From Gammaproteobacteria bacterium (GTDB taxonomy: Bacteria; Pseudomonadota; Gammaproteobacteria; Chromatiales; Chromatiaceae), in NCBI GenBank assembly GCA_030148485.1, contig JASBTJ010000090.1, forward strand, positions 1 to 60,685: 60,685 nucleotides of DNA. Reading direction: 5' to 3'. Positions 38,586-45,881 of the stretch are shown piece after piece. The position numbers and the translations under genes are program-made. Position 1 is the stretch's first letter. Every line of letters begins with the position of its first letter. Under the pieces are notes generated by a model. It had not been told where the DNA came from. It made no database searches and worked only from the letters and a program-made list of their open reading frames with translations.

Positions 38586-39260
38586 TCACCATTCGATGGT
38601 TTGCGGCGGTGACATGCCAGCATGGCAATCCGAGCACGCCACCTGATCCCGCTTGAACCGTTGATGTTCCGCGCGGATGAACTCGGCCGGCAGCTTGTGG
38701 GCGATACCCTTGTGGCAGTCGATGCACGTCCGCCCGGCCTGTTGTGCCTTGCGATGGCGGGCGCCGATGTCGCCGGCTTGTCGTGCGTAGTCCATGTAAT
38801 GGAAGTCGTGGCAGTTGCGGCATTCGCGGGAGTCGCTCGCCTGCATATCCGCCCATACCATGCGCGCGAGCTCGAGCCGCTTGTGCAGAAACTTCTCCCG
38901 GCTGTCGATGCTGCCGACCAGCTTGTGGTACAGCTCGTTGCTCGCGCGAATCTTGCGCGCCACCTTGTGGCCCCAGTCGCGGGGGACATGACAGTCGGGG
39001 CAGGTGGCGCGCACGCCGGTGGGGTTGCGGTAATGCACCGAGTGTTGGTACTCGGGGTACACGTTGTCCGCCATTTCGTGGCAGGAGATGCAGAAGGACT
39101 CGGTGTTGGTTACTTCCAGCGCGGTATTGAAGGCCCCCCAAGCGAGTACGCCCATCAGGAAGGTCAGTGCCAAAAGAGGGATCCCCGCTTGGCGCAGACG
39201 CCGGAAAAACGCATTTCGCACTGGGATATGTCCTTGCCATTTGGGTCGCGCCGGTAACAT
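38586..39260 (-). CDS. napC: NapC/NirT-family cytochrome c with five heme sites
   Basis: A 224-residue membrane-anchored cytochrome. One N-terminal helix (IPLLALTFLMGVLAWGAF) is followed by CISCH, CPDCH, CRNCH and CIDCH in NapC order (the last as CIDCHKGIAHKLP), and then an extra CSDCH 14 residues before the end. Standard NapC has four hemes. NapC oxidises quinol and feeds periplasmic reductases. It is the first gene of the minus-strand series and has an FNR-type box about 80-90 bases upstream. Confidence 0.92.
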   Translation of the reverse strand: MLPARPKWQGHIPVRNAFFRRLRQAGIPLLALTFLMGVLAWGAFNTALEVTNTESFCISCHEMADNVYPEYQHSVHYRNPTGVRATCPDCHVPRDWGHKVARKIRASNELYHKLVGSIDSREKFLHKRLELARMVWADMQASDSRECRNCHDFHYMDYARQAGDIGARHRKAQQAGRTCIDCHKGIAHKLPAEFIRAEHQRFKRDQVACSDCHAGMSPPQTIEW

Positions 39261-39338
39261 CGAACGCCTGGTCGACGCCCTTGATGGCTAGTCTGATCCG
39301 TTGTGCCCCATGGACCCAGTGTTAATCGCCGCTACGGA

Positions 39339-39352
39339 TTGACCCCGGTCAA
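39339..39352 (-). promoter_or_regulatory. FNR/DNR-type box upstream of napC
   Basis: TTGAC-CCCG-GTCAA is a perfect palindrome of the TTGAY-N4-RTCAA form. Its centre is 85 bases before the napC ATG, so a start of transcription about 44 bases before the ATG would put it at -41.5. Confidence 0.72.
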
Positions 39353-39475
39353 GTGGTATGCAAATTACTAGTTTCGCTGTGACGCAACACTCGCCGAGCA
39401 GCCGCCGAGGCGCGGGAATCCCTTGCTCGCTCCGGCCGGGGCAAGAACCCTGTTCCGGATGGTATGTACCCATCA

Positions 39476-39489
39476 ATGATTCAAATCAG
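39476..39489 (+). promoter_or_regulatory. FNR-like site upstream of the DUF2173 genes
   Basis: ATGAT-TCAA-ATCAG matches the FNR consensus at eight of ten positions, keeping both TGA/TCA cores. It lies about 144 bases before the first DUF2173 ATG. Confidence 0.5.
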
Positions 39490-39626
39490 CAGCATACTTA
39501 TTTATGCGTTACGCTCAGAAAGGCTGCCCGCGCTTGGCCGGCGGGCGCCATAACAACTAAGGGGCGATGCACTTGTGGCTCGCAGACGACCCCAGGTCCG
39601 CAATTCCACTTGGGAGGGTGTGATGT

Positions 39627-39983
39627 ATGAGTATGGCAGCGGAACTTGCCAGCTACCCCGGCGTGGTCGCCGCCGGGGAATATTCGTATCGCGGCGACCG
39701 CTATTCCTTCAAAGGCCAGATAACCGACGAGATGGCGCAGATGGCATCCATCATGTGTCGGGCTACCACCATGAGCGAACACATGCAGATGGGCATGCTC
39801 AAGTCCTTCTGCCCGGATTGCGCCAGTGACCCGCCGCACGGCTGGATCGTGCGCGGCCCGGGTTTCACCGTGTGCAATGTGGCGAACGTGTTCTGCTTTC
39901 TCGATAACCGTGAAGCCTCGGTCAACGAGATCATGGCGTTGATGATGCGTCGCCTTGCCGACGCGGATCACGGCCTGGTGTGA
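39627..39983 (+). CDS. DUF2173-like protein 1
   Basis: A 118-residue soluble protein, first of three tandem related genes. It contains DPPHGWIVRGPGFTVCNVANVFC, whose P-P-x-G-W-x-VRG-x-G-x-x-VC-x-VAN pattern is repeated in the third gene, and a SFCPDCASD Cys pair. The fold guess is a Roadblock/LC7-like or profilin-like alpha/beta domain (VVAAGEYSYRGDRYSFKGQI), which is inference. GGAGGG 8 bases upstream fixes the ATG. The function is unknown; an FNR-like site and the divergent nap cluster suggest an anaerobic or redox-sensing role. Confidence 0.7.
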   Translation: MSMAAELASYPGVVAAGEYSYRGDRYSFKGQITDEMAQMASIMCRATTMSEHMQMGMLKSFCPDCASDPPHGWIVRGPGFTVCNVANVFCFLDNREASVNEIMALMMRRLADADHGLV

Positions 39984-40029
39984 GTGACGGGCAGACAACA
40001 ACAACGATCAGCTTTTGGAGGTGCCGGCC

Positions 40030-40383
40030 ATGGCCGACTTGAATCAATTGATGGCGTTCAACGGCGCGATCGCGGCATTCACGATGAATGACCGTGGCGA
40101 GTTGACCGATCATGTCATTGCCGAAGACAGTGAGCTCAATCCGACGGCATTGGATCTGCTGGCGCATATGTGTGTCGCCAATATCGCCATTGCCACGATG
40201 CAGGCCCGCGGTTGGGAGGCCTCGTCGGAGGCCAGGGGGTTCTATCCCATCAACGGCTTAACCCTGGTGGGCTTCGACTGGTCTGCGGTGACCGACGGCA
40301 GGGTGGGGATCGTCATCAAAAACCAGGACGCCGACTATCAGGGGGCTTATGACCTGCTTGCCCGGCAAGGGGGTGCGGCGTGA
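40030..40383 (+). CDS. DUF2173-like protein 2
   Basis: A 117-residue protein, the most diverged of the three. It shares the general layout (LMAFNGAIAAFTMNDRGELT at the N-terminus) but lacks the GW-VRG block. Instead it has ARGFYPINGLTLVGFDWSAV and ends GAYDLLARQG. It has one Cys (HMCVANIAIAT), within a motif like the VC-VAN of its neighbours. GGAGG 9 bases upstream supports ATG 40030. It overlaps the third gene by four bases. Confidence 0.65.
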   Translation: MADLNQLMAFNGAIAAFTMNDRGELTDHVIAEDSELNPTALDLLAHMCVANIAIATMQARGWEASSEARGFYPINGLTLVGFDWSAVTDGRVGIVIKNQDADYQGAYDLLARQGGAA

Positions 40384-40712
40384 TCAAGCGCTTGTTGGCG
40401 ATCGACGGGGTGATGGCGGTGGCCAGTTTCCGTGATGACGGTGCCTACGTCGAGGGCTATGGGATGCTGCCCGACGAACAGCTGCAACAGCTGGCCCATT
40501 TCGCCCACGACTACAAACGCATCGTGCAGGGCAACGCGGACCAACTGTCGATGTTCACCGCGCTCAAGGGCTGGACACCGCCCGGCGGTTGGGTGGTGCG
40601 CGGTCAGGGCATGTGTGTGTGCAGCGTGGCGAATCTGGTCTGCATTGCGCAGAACGATGAAGCGAACGTCACCCAACTGCTGCAGGAGATGCGCGAGGCC
40701 TCGAGTTATTGA
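40380..40712 (+). CDS. DUF2173-like protein 3
   Basis: A 110-residue protein opening MIKRLLAIDGVMAVASFRDD, like a Roadblock/LC7 domain, and containing PPGGWVVRGQGMCVCSVAN followed by LVCIAQ. The Cys-rich CVCSVANLVC segment matches gene 1. It overlaps gene 2 by four bases, so the three form one operon. A GCCCCG/CGGGGC hairpin lies just after the stop. Function unknown. Confidence 0.7.
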   Translation: MIKRLLAIDGVMAVASFRDDGAYVEGYGMLPDEQLQQLAHFAHDYKRIVQGNADQLSMFTALKGWTPPGGWVVRGQGMCVCSVANLVCIAQNDEANVTQLLQEMREASSY

Positions 40713-40754
40713 TCGAGATGCCCCGGTAGGCGGGGCGTGGCCGGCGGGAGCGCA

Positions 40755-41522
40755 TCAGGGCAGGCGATAGTCCTGCTGGCTCATCAGATCGACGCCACAT
40801 TCCAGGTCTTCCAGCCAGTCCAGGAACTGCCCGATCACCGCAGGACCCACCAGCCGTTTTCCGTGCTGCGGGACGATCTGTTCCACATCCAGGGTGCGTA
40901 CCATGTTCACCCACAGCCGGCAGGCGCGGTTGGAGTTCATGTAACGCTGGTGAAAGCCCTGCAGGCAATGCACGTGTTGGGAGAAATCCTCCACCGCGGA
41001 TTCGTCTCCGCCTTCGCAGACCGAGGCGCCCACGTCGCCGGAGAACAGGATCTTGGCGATGGGGTCGTAAAAGCTGAAGTTGCCCACCGAGTGCAGGAAA
41101 TGGGCCGGTAGGGCGCGGATGTTGCAGTCGCCCAGCGGGATGTCCGCGCCGCGGTCGGGGATGCTGATGATGCGGTTGTGGCCCTTGTCCTGGGCGTAGG
41201 CCGGGATCAGGTGTGGCAGGAAGCGGTCCCAAAGCCGAGAGATGGCCACCTGGCAATCGGTGTAATGGATCCACTTGTCCATCGAGGCGATGATGTCCGG
41301 GTCCTGGTGGGACGCCAGGATCAGGTCAAGGTCCTTGATGCGGATATATTTGCCAATGGCCATGGACAAGGGTGTATAGGTCAGTGCGCCACCCGGGTCG
41401 ATCAGTGCCGCGTGACCGTCGTGCAGGATCATGAACTGGTTGGATTGGATGCCGCGCCCCGTCACCAGGTCGGTGAAGGCAAGGCACGTGTGTTGATTGT
41501 CTTTATAGAGTTCCAGGGGCAT
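40755..41522 (-). CDS. MBL-fold oxygen/diiron-type protein (ODP or flavodiiron-like domain)
   Basis: A 255-residue protein with a metallo-beta-lactamase fold of the flavodiiron type. It has FMILHDGHAALIDPGGALTY, then SHQDPDIIASMDKW where FprA-type proteins have HxxxD-type iron ligands, LPAHFLHSVGNFSFYD, LFSGDVGASV and VPQHGKRLVG. There is no flavodoxin domain, so it is the stand-alone ODP type, proposed to bind O2 or NO at a diiron site and act as a sensor or reductase. It converges on the DUF2173 genes. ATG 41522 is chosen; the frame is open upstream. Confidence 0.82.
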   Translation of the reverse strand: MPLELYKDNQHTCLAFTDLVTGRGIQSNQFMILHDGHAALIDPGGALTYTPLSMAIGKYIRIKDLDLILASHQDPDIIASMDKWIHYTDCQVAISRLWDRFLPHLIPAYAQDKGHNRIISIPDRGADIPLGDCNIRALPAHFLHSVGNFSFYDPIAKILFSGDVGASVCEGGDESAVEDFSQHVHCLQGFHQRYMNSNRACRLWVNMVRTLDVEQIVPQHGKRLVGPAVIGQFLDWLEDLECGVDLMSQQDYRLP

Positions 41523-41743
41523 ATCACGGGTGCTCGTGGGCTGTGCGCGAAGGCGTGCAAGGCGCGCCAGTGTCCGCGATCCACGCCCTGACGGCATTGA
41601 TCTGACGCAATTGCGTCACAAACCCGCCGCCGCCCGGCCGCCGGCACGGGGCGCGCTGAAATCGGCAAAGCGTTGTATGATGGGGCGATCCGGCCGCCCG
41701 GTGCCGGGCCCCAAAAACCGAAAACGTTCAGGAATCCAGTCTT

Positions 41744-43072
41744 ATCGCCACGCCCATCGTCATCCCGCGCTCGGAGCACAACATCTCCCGGGCCAATATC
41801 TCCCCCAATGCCCTGAAAGTGCTGTATCGCCTGCGCGATGCCGGCTATGACGCCCATCTGGTGGGCGGTGGCGTGCGCGACCTGCTGCTGGGTCTGGAGC
41901 CGAAGGATTTCGATGTCGCCACCGACGCCCACCCCGAAGAGGTGAAGGCCGTGTTCCGCAACTGCCGTTTGATCGGCCGACGGTTCCGTTTGGCCCATGT
42001 GCACTTCGGCTGCGAGATCATCAAGGTGGCGACCTACCGGGGCGTGCGGGACGATAGCGACGACGCCGACGGCGACCAGGATCACCAGAGCGAAAGCGGC
42101 ATGCTGTTGCGCGACAACGTCTACGGCACCCTGGAAGAAGACGCGCTACGACGCGATTTCACGGTCAACGCCCTCTACTACAACATCGCCGATTTCTCCG
42201 TCATCGACTACGCCGATGGTGTGGACGATCTCAAGGCCGGCGTGCTGCGCTTGCTGGGCGACCCGGAAACCCGTTTGCGTGAGGACCCGGTACGCATGTT
42301 GCGCGCCGCGCGCTTCGCGGCCAAGCTGGGCTTCCGTGTCCACGACGATCTGGCGCAGGTGATGCCGGGTCTGGCGCATTTGCTCAACGACGTGCCGCCC
42401 GCCCGTTTGTTCGAAGAGATGCTCAAGCTGTTTCTTTCCGGTATCGCGGTGTCCAGTTTCGAGCACATGCGCCATTACGGCCTGTTCGGTGAGCTGTTTC
42501 CCGATACCGAGGAGTGCCTGAGCCACCAGGAACACGATTTCCCTCTGACCCTGGTGCTCAAGGGGCTGGAAAACACCGACCGCCGGGTCGCGGAGGATCT
42601 GCCGGTGACTCCGGCTTTCCTGTTTGCTGTGCTGTTGTGGGAGCCGGTGCGACGTATTGCCGAGGCATTGGTCGGCCAAGGTGTCGAGCCCGGCCCGGCA
42701 TTGCAGCAGGCGGCGGGGCAGGTGTTGTCGAGTCAGTCGCAGCGTATCGCCATCCCCAAGCGGTTCTCGATCCCGATGCGGGAGATCTGGGCGCTGCAAT
42801 CGCGCTTCCTGTTCACCCGGGGCAAACGCCCGCGCCGGCTGATGGCGCATCCGCGGTTTCGCGCCGCATATGATTTTCTGTTGCTCCGTGCCGCGGCCGG
42901 CGAGGCGGATCCGGCGATGGCGGATTGGTGGACCGAGGCACAGAAACATTACCGGCCCGAGCCGGGGGACGCCGAAAGCGAGACCCTGGCCGAGTTGGGG
43001 ATCGATCAGCCGCCGCCGCGCCGCCGGCGGCGGCGGCGCAAGCCGCGCCAGGACGATCAGGGCGGGGCATGA
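41744..43072 (+). CDS. pcnB: Poly(A) polymerase, apparent non-AUG start
   Basis: Adds poly(A) tails that promote RNA decay. The protein shows ALKVLYRLRDAGYDAHLVGG, the nucleotidyltransferase GGVRDLLLG...DFDVAT, the RRFRLAHV motif, DALRRDFTVNALYYN and the EDPVRMLRAARF block, with an Arg-rich tail. The conserved PcnB N-terminus IVIPRSEHNISRANIS is encoded from about 41754, but no ATG, GTG or TTG lies between it and the in-frame stop upstream (41688-41690). I place the start at ATC 41744, after AGGA at 41730-41733. E. coli pcnB is known to start at AUU. If only usual starts are allowed, GTG 41819 would cut the conserved region. folK overlaps by four bases. Confidence 0.85.
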   Translation: MATPIVIPRSEHNISRANISPNALKVLYRLRDAGYDAHLVGGGVRDLLLGLEPKDFDVATDAHPEEVKAVFRNCRLIGRRFRLAHVHFGCEIIKVATYRGVRDDSDDADGDQDHQSESGMLLRDNVYGTLEEDALRRDFTVNALYYNIADFSVIDYADGVDDLKAGVLRLLGDPETRLREDPVRMLRAARFAAKLGFRVHDDLAQVMPGLAHLLNDVPPARLFEEMLKLFLSGIAVSSFEHMRHYGLFGELFPDTEECLSHQEHDFPLTLVLKGLENTDRRVAEDLPVTPAFLFAVLLWEPVRRIAEALVGQGVEPGPALQQAAGQVLSSQSQRIAIPKRFSIPMREIWALQSRFLFTRGKRPRRLMAHPRFRAAYDFLLLRAAAGEADPAMADWWTEAQKHYRPEPGDAESETLAELGIDQPPPRRRRRRRKPRQDDQGGA

Positions 43073-43566
43073 GCCAGCTGGTCACCGCCTACATCGGCCT
43101 TGGCAGCAATCTGGACGATCCGGTAGGGCAGGTCAGCGACGCCTTCGTCGAGCTGGCCGCCATCGCGGATACCGAATTGACGGCGCGCTCGCCCCTGTAC
43201 CGCTCCGACCCGATCGGCCCGCCAGGCCAACCCGACTACATCAATGCGGTAGCCCGATTGTCCACCGCCCTGGCGGCCGAGGCCCTGCTCGACGCCTTGC
43301 AGGCCATCGAGCAGGCTCATCGGCGCCAGCGCGACGTCCATTGGGGGCCACGCACCCTCGATCTGGATCTGTTGCTCTACGGCGAGCTGGAGATCGACAG
43401 CGCGCGACTGCAGGTGCCGCATCCGCATCTCGCGGTGCGGGCATTCGTGTTGTATCCGTTGGCGGATATCGCGTCGGACCTGAGCGTGCCCGGTCACGGG
43501 GCGCTATCGACGCTGCTGGCGGCATGCCCGGCCGTCGGTCTGGAGCGCCTGGACCATGAGCACTGA
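43069..43566 (+). CDS. folK: 6-hydroxymethyl-dihydropterin pyrophosphokinase
   Basis: A 165-residue HPPK that transfers pyrophosphate to 6-hydroxymethyl-7,8-dihydropterin in folate synthesis. Motifs are YIGLGSNLDDPVGQ, DPIGPPGQPDYINAVARL, the signature HRRQRDVHWGPRTLDLDLLL (HPPK motif with catalytic Asp pair) and VPHPHLAVRAFVLYPL. It is coupled to pcnB by ATGA and overlaps the kinase gene by 11 bases. Confidence 0.95.
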   Translation: MSQLVTAYIGLGSNLDDPVGQVSDAFVELAAIADTELTARSPLYRSDPIGPPGQPDYINAVARLSTALAAEALLDALQAIEQAHRRQRDVHWGPRTLDLDLLLYGELEIDSARLQVPHPHLAVRAFVLYPLADIASDLSVPGHGALSTLLAACPAVGLERLDHEH

Positions 43567-44221
43567 ACAAGCCAAGCCGCCGCGGCTGGTGGTGGTGGAA
43601 GGTCCCATCGGCGTTGGCAAGACCAGTCTGGTGAAGCGTCTGGCCCACAGTCTCGGCTGTGACAGCCTGCTGGAGGACCCGGATGACAACCCGTTCCTGG
43701 AGCGCTTCTACCAGGACCCGCGCGGGGCGGCCTTCGCCACCCAGCTGCATTTCCTGTTTCAGCGTTCCAGGCAACTCCAGGGGCTGCACCAGGGTGACCT
43801 GTTCGCCGGCGAAACCCTGGTGGCCGATTTCCTGTTCGCCAAGGACCGGCTGTTCGCCGAGCTGACCCTCGATAAGCACGAGCTGGCGCTCTACGACCAG
43901 GTCTACAGCCGCTTGTCCATGGAGGCGCCCCGACCGGATCTGGTGGTGTATCTGCAGGCGCCGGTGCCGGTACTGATGCAGCGGGTGCGACGGCGTGACC
44001 GCAAGGCGGAAAGGACCCTGGACAGCGGTTATCTGCAACGACTTGCGGACGCCTACACGGCATTCTTTTACCATTACGATCAGTCTCCCCTGCTGATCGT
44101 CAACGCGGCAGAGATCAATCCCGTCGACAACGACAGCGACTACCAGATGCTGTTGGAGCGGATCTGCAACACAGGTCCAGGTAAACATTATTTCAACCCC
44201 GCGCCGCTCGACTTGAGTTAG
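43556..44221 (+). CDS. Deoxynucleoside kinase (dCK/dGK family)
   Basis: A 221-residue kinase. Walker A is [14 protein letters not shown] (residues about 12-25), with [11 protein letters not shown] and the [19 protein letters not shown] helix ([13 protein letters not shown]) of the deoxyadenosine/deoxyguanosine kinase family. A lid region [10 protein letters not shown] follows. Such genes commonly sit between folK and panB in gamma- and betaproteobacteria. It phosphorylates a deoxynucleoside for salvage; which one cannot be told. Confidence 0.85.
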   Translation: MSTEQAKPPRLVVVEGPIGVGKTSLVKRLAHSLGCDSLLEDPDDNPFLERFYQDPRGAAFATQLHFLFQRSRQLQGLHQGDLFAGETLVADFLFAKDRLFAELTLDKHELALYDQVYSRLSMEAPRPDLVVYLQAPVPVLMQRVRRRDRKAERTLDSGYLQRLADAYTAFFYHYDQSPLLIVNAAEINPVDNDSDYQMLLERICNTGPGKHYFNPAPLDLS

Positions 44222-44237
44222 GGCGCCGGGAGGACCC

Positions 44238-45035
44238 ATGCACGACGTCACCATCCGTACCCTGAACGACATGAAGGCGCGCGGCGAGAAGATCGCCGTC
44301 CTGACCAGCTATGACGCGAGTTTTACACGCCAGGCGGAGCAGGCCGGTGTCGATGCGTTGTTGATCGGCGACTCCCTGGGCATGGTCGTGCAGGGGCATG
44401 AATCCACCCTGCCGGTGACACTGGACGAGATGGTCTACCACACCGCGAATGTGTCGCGGGCCAGCGAGCGGGCGTTGATTGTTGCGGACCTGCCGTTCAT
44501 GTCCCACAACGACCCGCTACAGGCGCTGGCCTCCGCCGCAGCCTTGATGAAACGCGGCGGTGCGCACATGGTCAAGCTGGAAGGCGGCACACCGCAGATG
44601 GCAGTGGTACGTGCGCTCACCGAACGCGGCGTACCGGTGTGCGGACACCTGGGTTTGCTCCCGCAGTCGGTGCATCGCCTGGGCGGTTACCGTGTGCAGG
44701 GGCGGGAGCGGGACGACGCCACGCGGATCCTGGAAGACGCCTGCGCCTTGGCGGATGCCGGTGCCCAGTTGCTGGTGCTCGAGTGCGTGCCGGCCTTGTT
44801 GGCCGCGGAGATCACGCGCGCGGTAAGCATCCCGGTGATCGGCATCGGTGCCGGCGCCGACACCGATGGCCAGGTATTGGTGCTGTACGACATGCTCGGC
44901 ATCACGCCCGGCAAACGACCGAAATTCAGCAAGGACTTCCTCGCCGAATCGGGGAGTATCGCCGCGGCGCTGCGCGCTTATGTCGAGGCCGTCAAAGCCG
45001 GACGGTTCCCGGATCGGGCGCACTGCCTGGCATGA
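44238..45035 (+). CDS. panB: 3-methyl-2-oxobutanoate hydroxymethyltransferase
   Basis: A 265-residue (beta/alpha)8 enzyme making ketopantoate from alpha-ketoisovalerate, the first committed step of pantothenate synthesis. It shows [19 protein letters not shown], the metal-binding [32 protein letters not shown] and the late [21 protein letters not shown] precedes the ATG. panC overlaps by four bases. Confidence 0.97.
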   Translation: MHDVTIRTLNDMKARGEKIAVLTSYDASFTRQAEQAGVDALLIGDSLGMVVQGHESTLPVTLDEMVYHTANVSRASERALIVADLPFMSHNDPLQALASAAALMKRGGAHMVKLEGGTPQMAVVRALTERGVPVCGHLGLLPQSVHRLGGYRVQGRERDDATRILEDACALADAGAQLLVLECVPALLAAEITRAVSIPVIGIGAGADTDGQVLVLYDMLGITPGKRPKFSKDFLAESGSIAAALRAYVEAVKAGRFPDRAHCLA

Positions 45036-45880
45036 CCCTGTCGACCTTCAGCGACCCGGCCGCGCTCGATGCGGCCTTGGCCCGCGTCCGTGGCACTGAA
45101 CGCATCGCCTTCGTGCCGACCATGGGTAATCTGCATGAAGGTCATCTGGCCCTGGTGCGGCGGGCCCGCGAGCTGGCCAATCAGGTGGTGGTGAGCATCT
45201 TCGTCAACCCGCTGCAGTTCGGACAGGGCGAGGACTTCGACGGTTATCCGCGCACCCTCGAGGCGGATACGCGCCTGCTGGCGGCCGAAGGCGTGGACAG
45301 CCTGTTCACACCGTCGGTGACGGCCATGTATCCCAAGCCGCAGGCGCAGCAGACCCGTGTCGAGGTTCCCGGGCTGTCCGATATCCTGTGTGGTGCATCC
45401 CGACCCGGTCATTTTGCCGGTGTCGCCACGGTGGTCTGCAAGCTGTTCAATCTGGTGCGTCCGGATGTCGCCTTGTTCGGTCAGAAGGACTATCAACAGC
45501 TGTTGGTGATCCGGCGCATGGTCGATGATCTGGCCATGCCGCTGGAGATCGTCGGGGTGCCGACGGTCCGGGAAGCGGACGGCCTCGCCATGAGTTCACG
45601 TAACGGTTACCTGACCGAGGCGGAGCGGGCCAGGGCGCCGGCACTGTATCGCGTGCTGCTCGATACTGCCGCGCAGCTGAAGGCCAGCGGGGATGTGTTC
45701 GAGCTGGAGCGGGCTGCGTGTTCGGCCATCGATGCCGCAGGGCTGCGCACCGATTACCTGGCGATTCGTCGCCAACAGGATTTGCAGCCGTCCCAGCCCG
45801 GTGACCGGGCGCTGGTCATTCTGGCCGCCGCCTGGCTGGGCCAGGCCCGCCTGATCGACAATCTCGAGGTGGTGCGTTGA
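45032..45880 (+). CDS. panC: Pantoate--beta-alanine ligase
   Basis: A 282-residue ligase joining pantoate and beta-alanine with ATP. It has the HIGH-like [50 protein letters not shown] [31 protein letters not shown] and the KMSKS-like MSSRNGYLT. It is coupled to panB by ATGA. panD is not in the window; beta-alanine must come from elsewhere. Its stop is one base from that of the convergent metallophosphoesterase gene. Confidence 0.97.
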   Translation: MTLSTFSDPAALDAALARVRGTERIAFVPTMGNLHEGHLALVRRARELANQVVVSIFVNPLQFGQGEDFDGYPRTLEADTRLLAAEGVDSLFTPSVTAMYPKPQAQQTRVEVPGLSDILCGASRPGHFAGVATVVCKLFNLVRPDVALFGQKDYQQLLVIRRMVDDLAMPLEIVGVPTVREADGLAMSSRNGYLTEAERARAPALYRVLLDTAAQLKASGDVFELERAACSAIDAAGLRTDYLAIRRQQDLQPSQPGDRALVILAAAWLGQARLIDNLEVVR

Positions 45881-45881
45881 G

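Larger units (their letters stand above)
39261..39626. other. Divergent promoter region between napC and the DUF2173 genes
   Basis: About 366 bases with no gene seen. It holds two FNR-type sites, one nearer each side (39339-39352 and 39476-39489). A GGAGGG ribosome binding site for the plus-strand gene lies at 39613. A 62-codon minus frame and a 90-codon plus frame here look like chance. Confidence 0.6.

Noticed and set aside
40718..40735. Terminator after the third DUF2173 gene
   Set aside because: A GCCCCG/CGGGGC hairpin is present but no T-run follows on either strand, so I do not list it as a terminator.
41819..43072. pcnB starting at GTG 41819
   Set aside because: This start would delete the conserved PcnB N-terminal motif (IPRSEHNISRANIS), which is encoded just upstream in the same frame.
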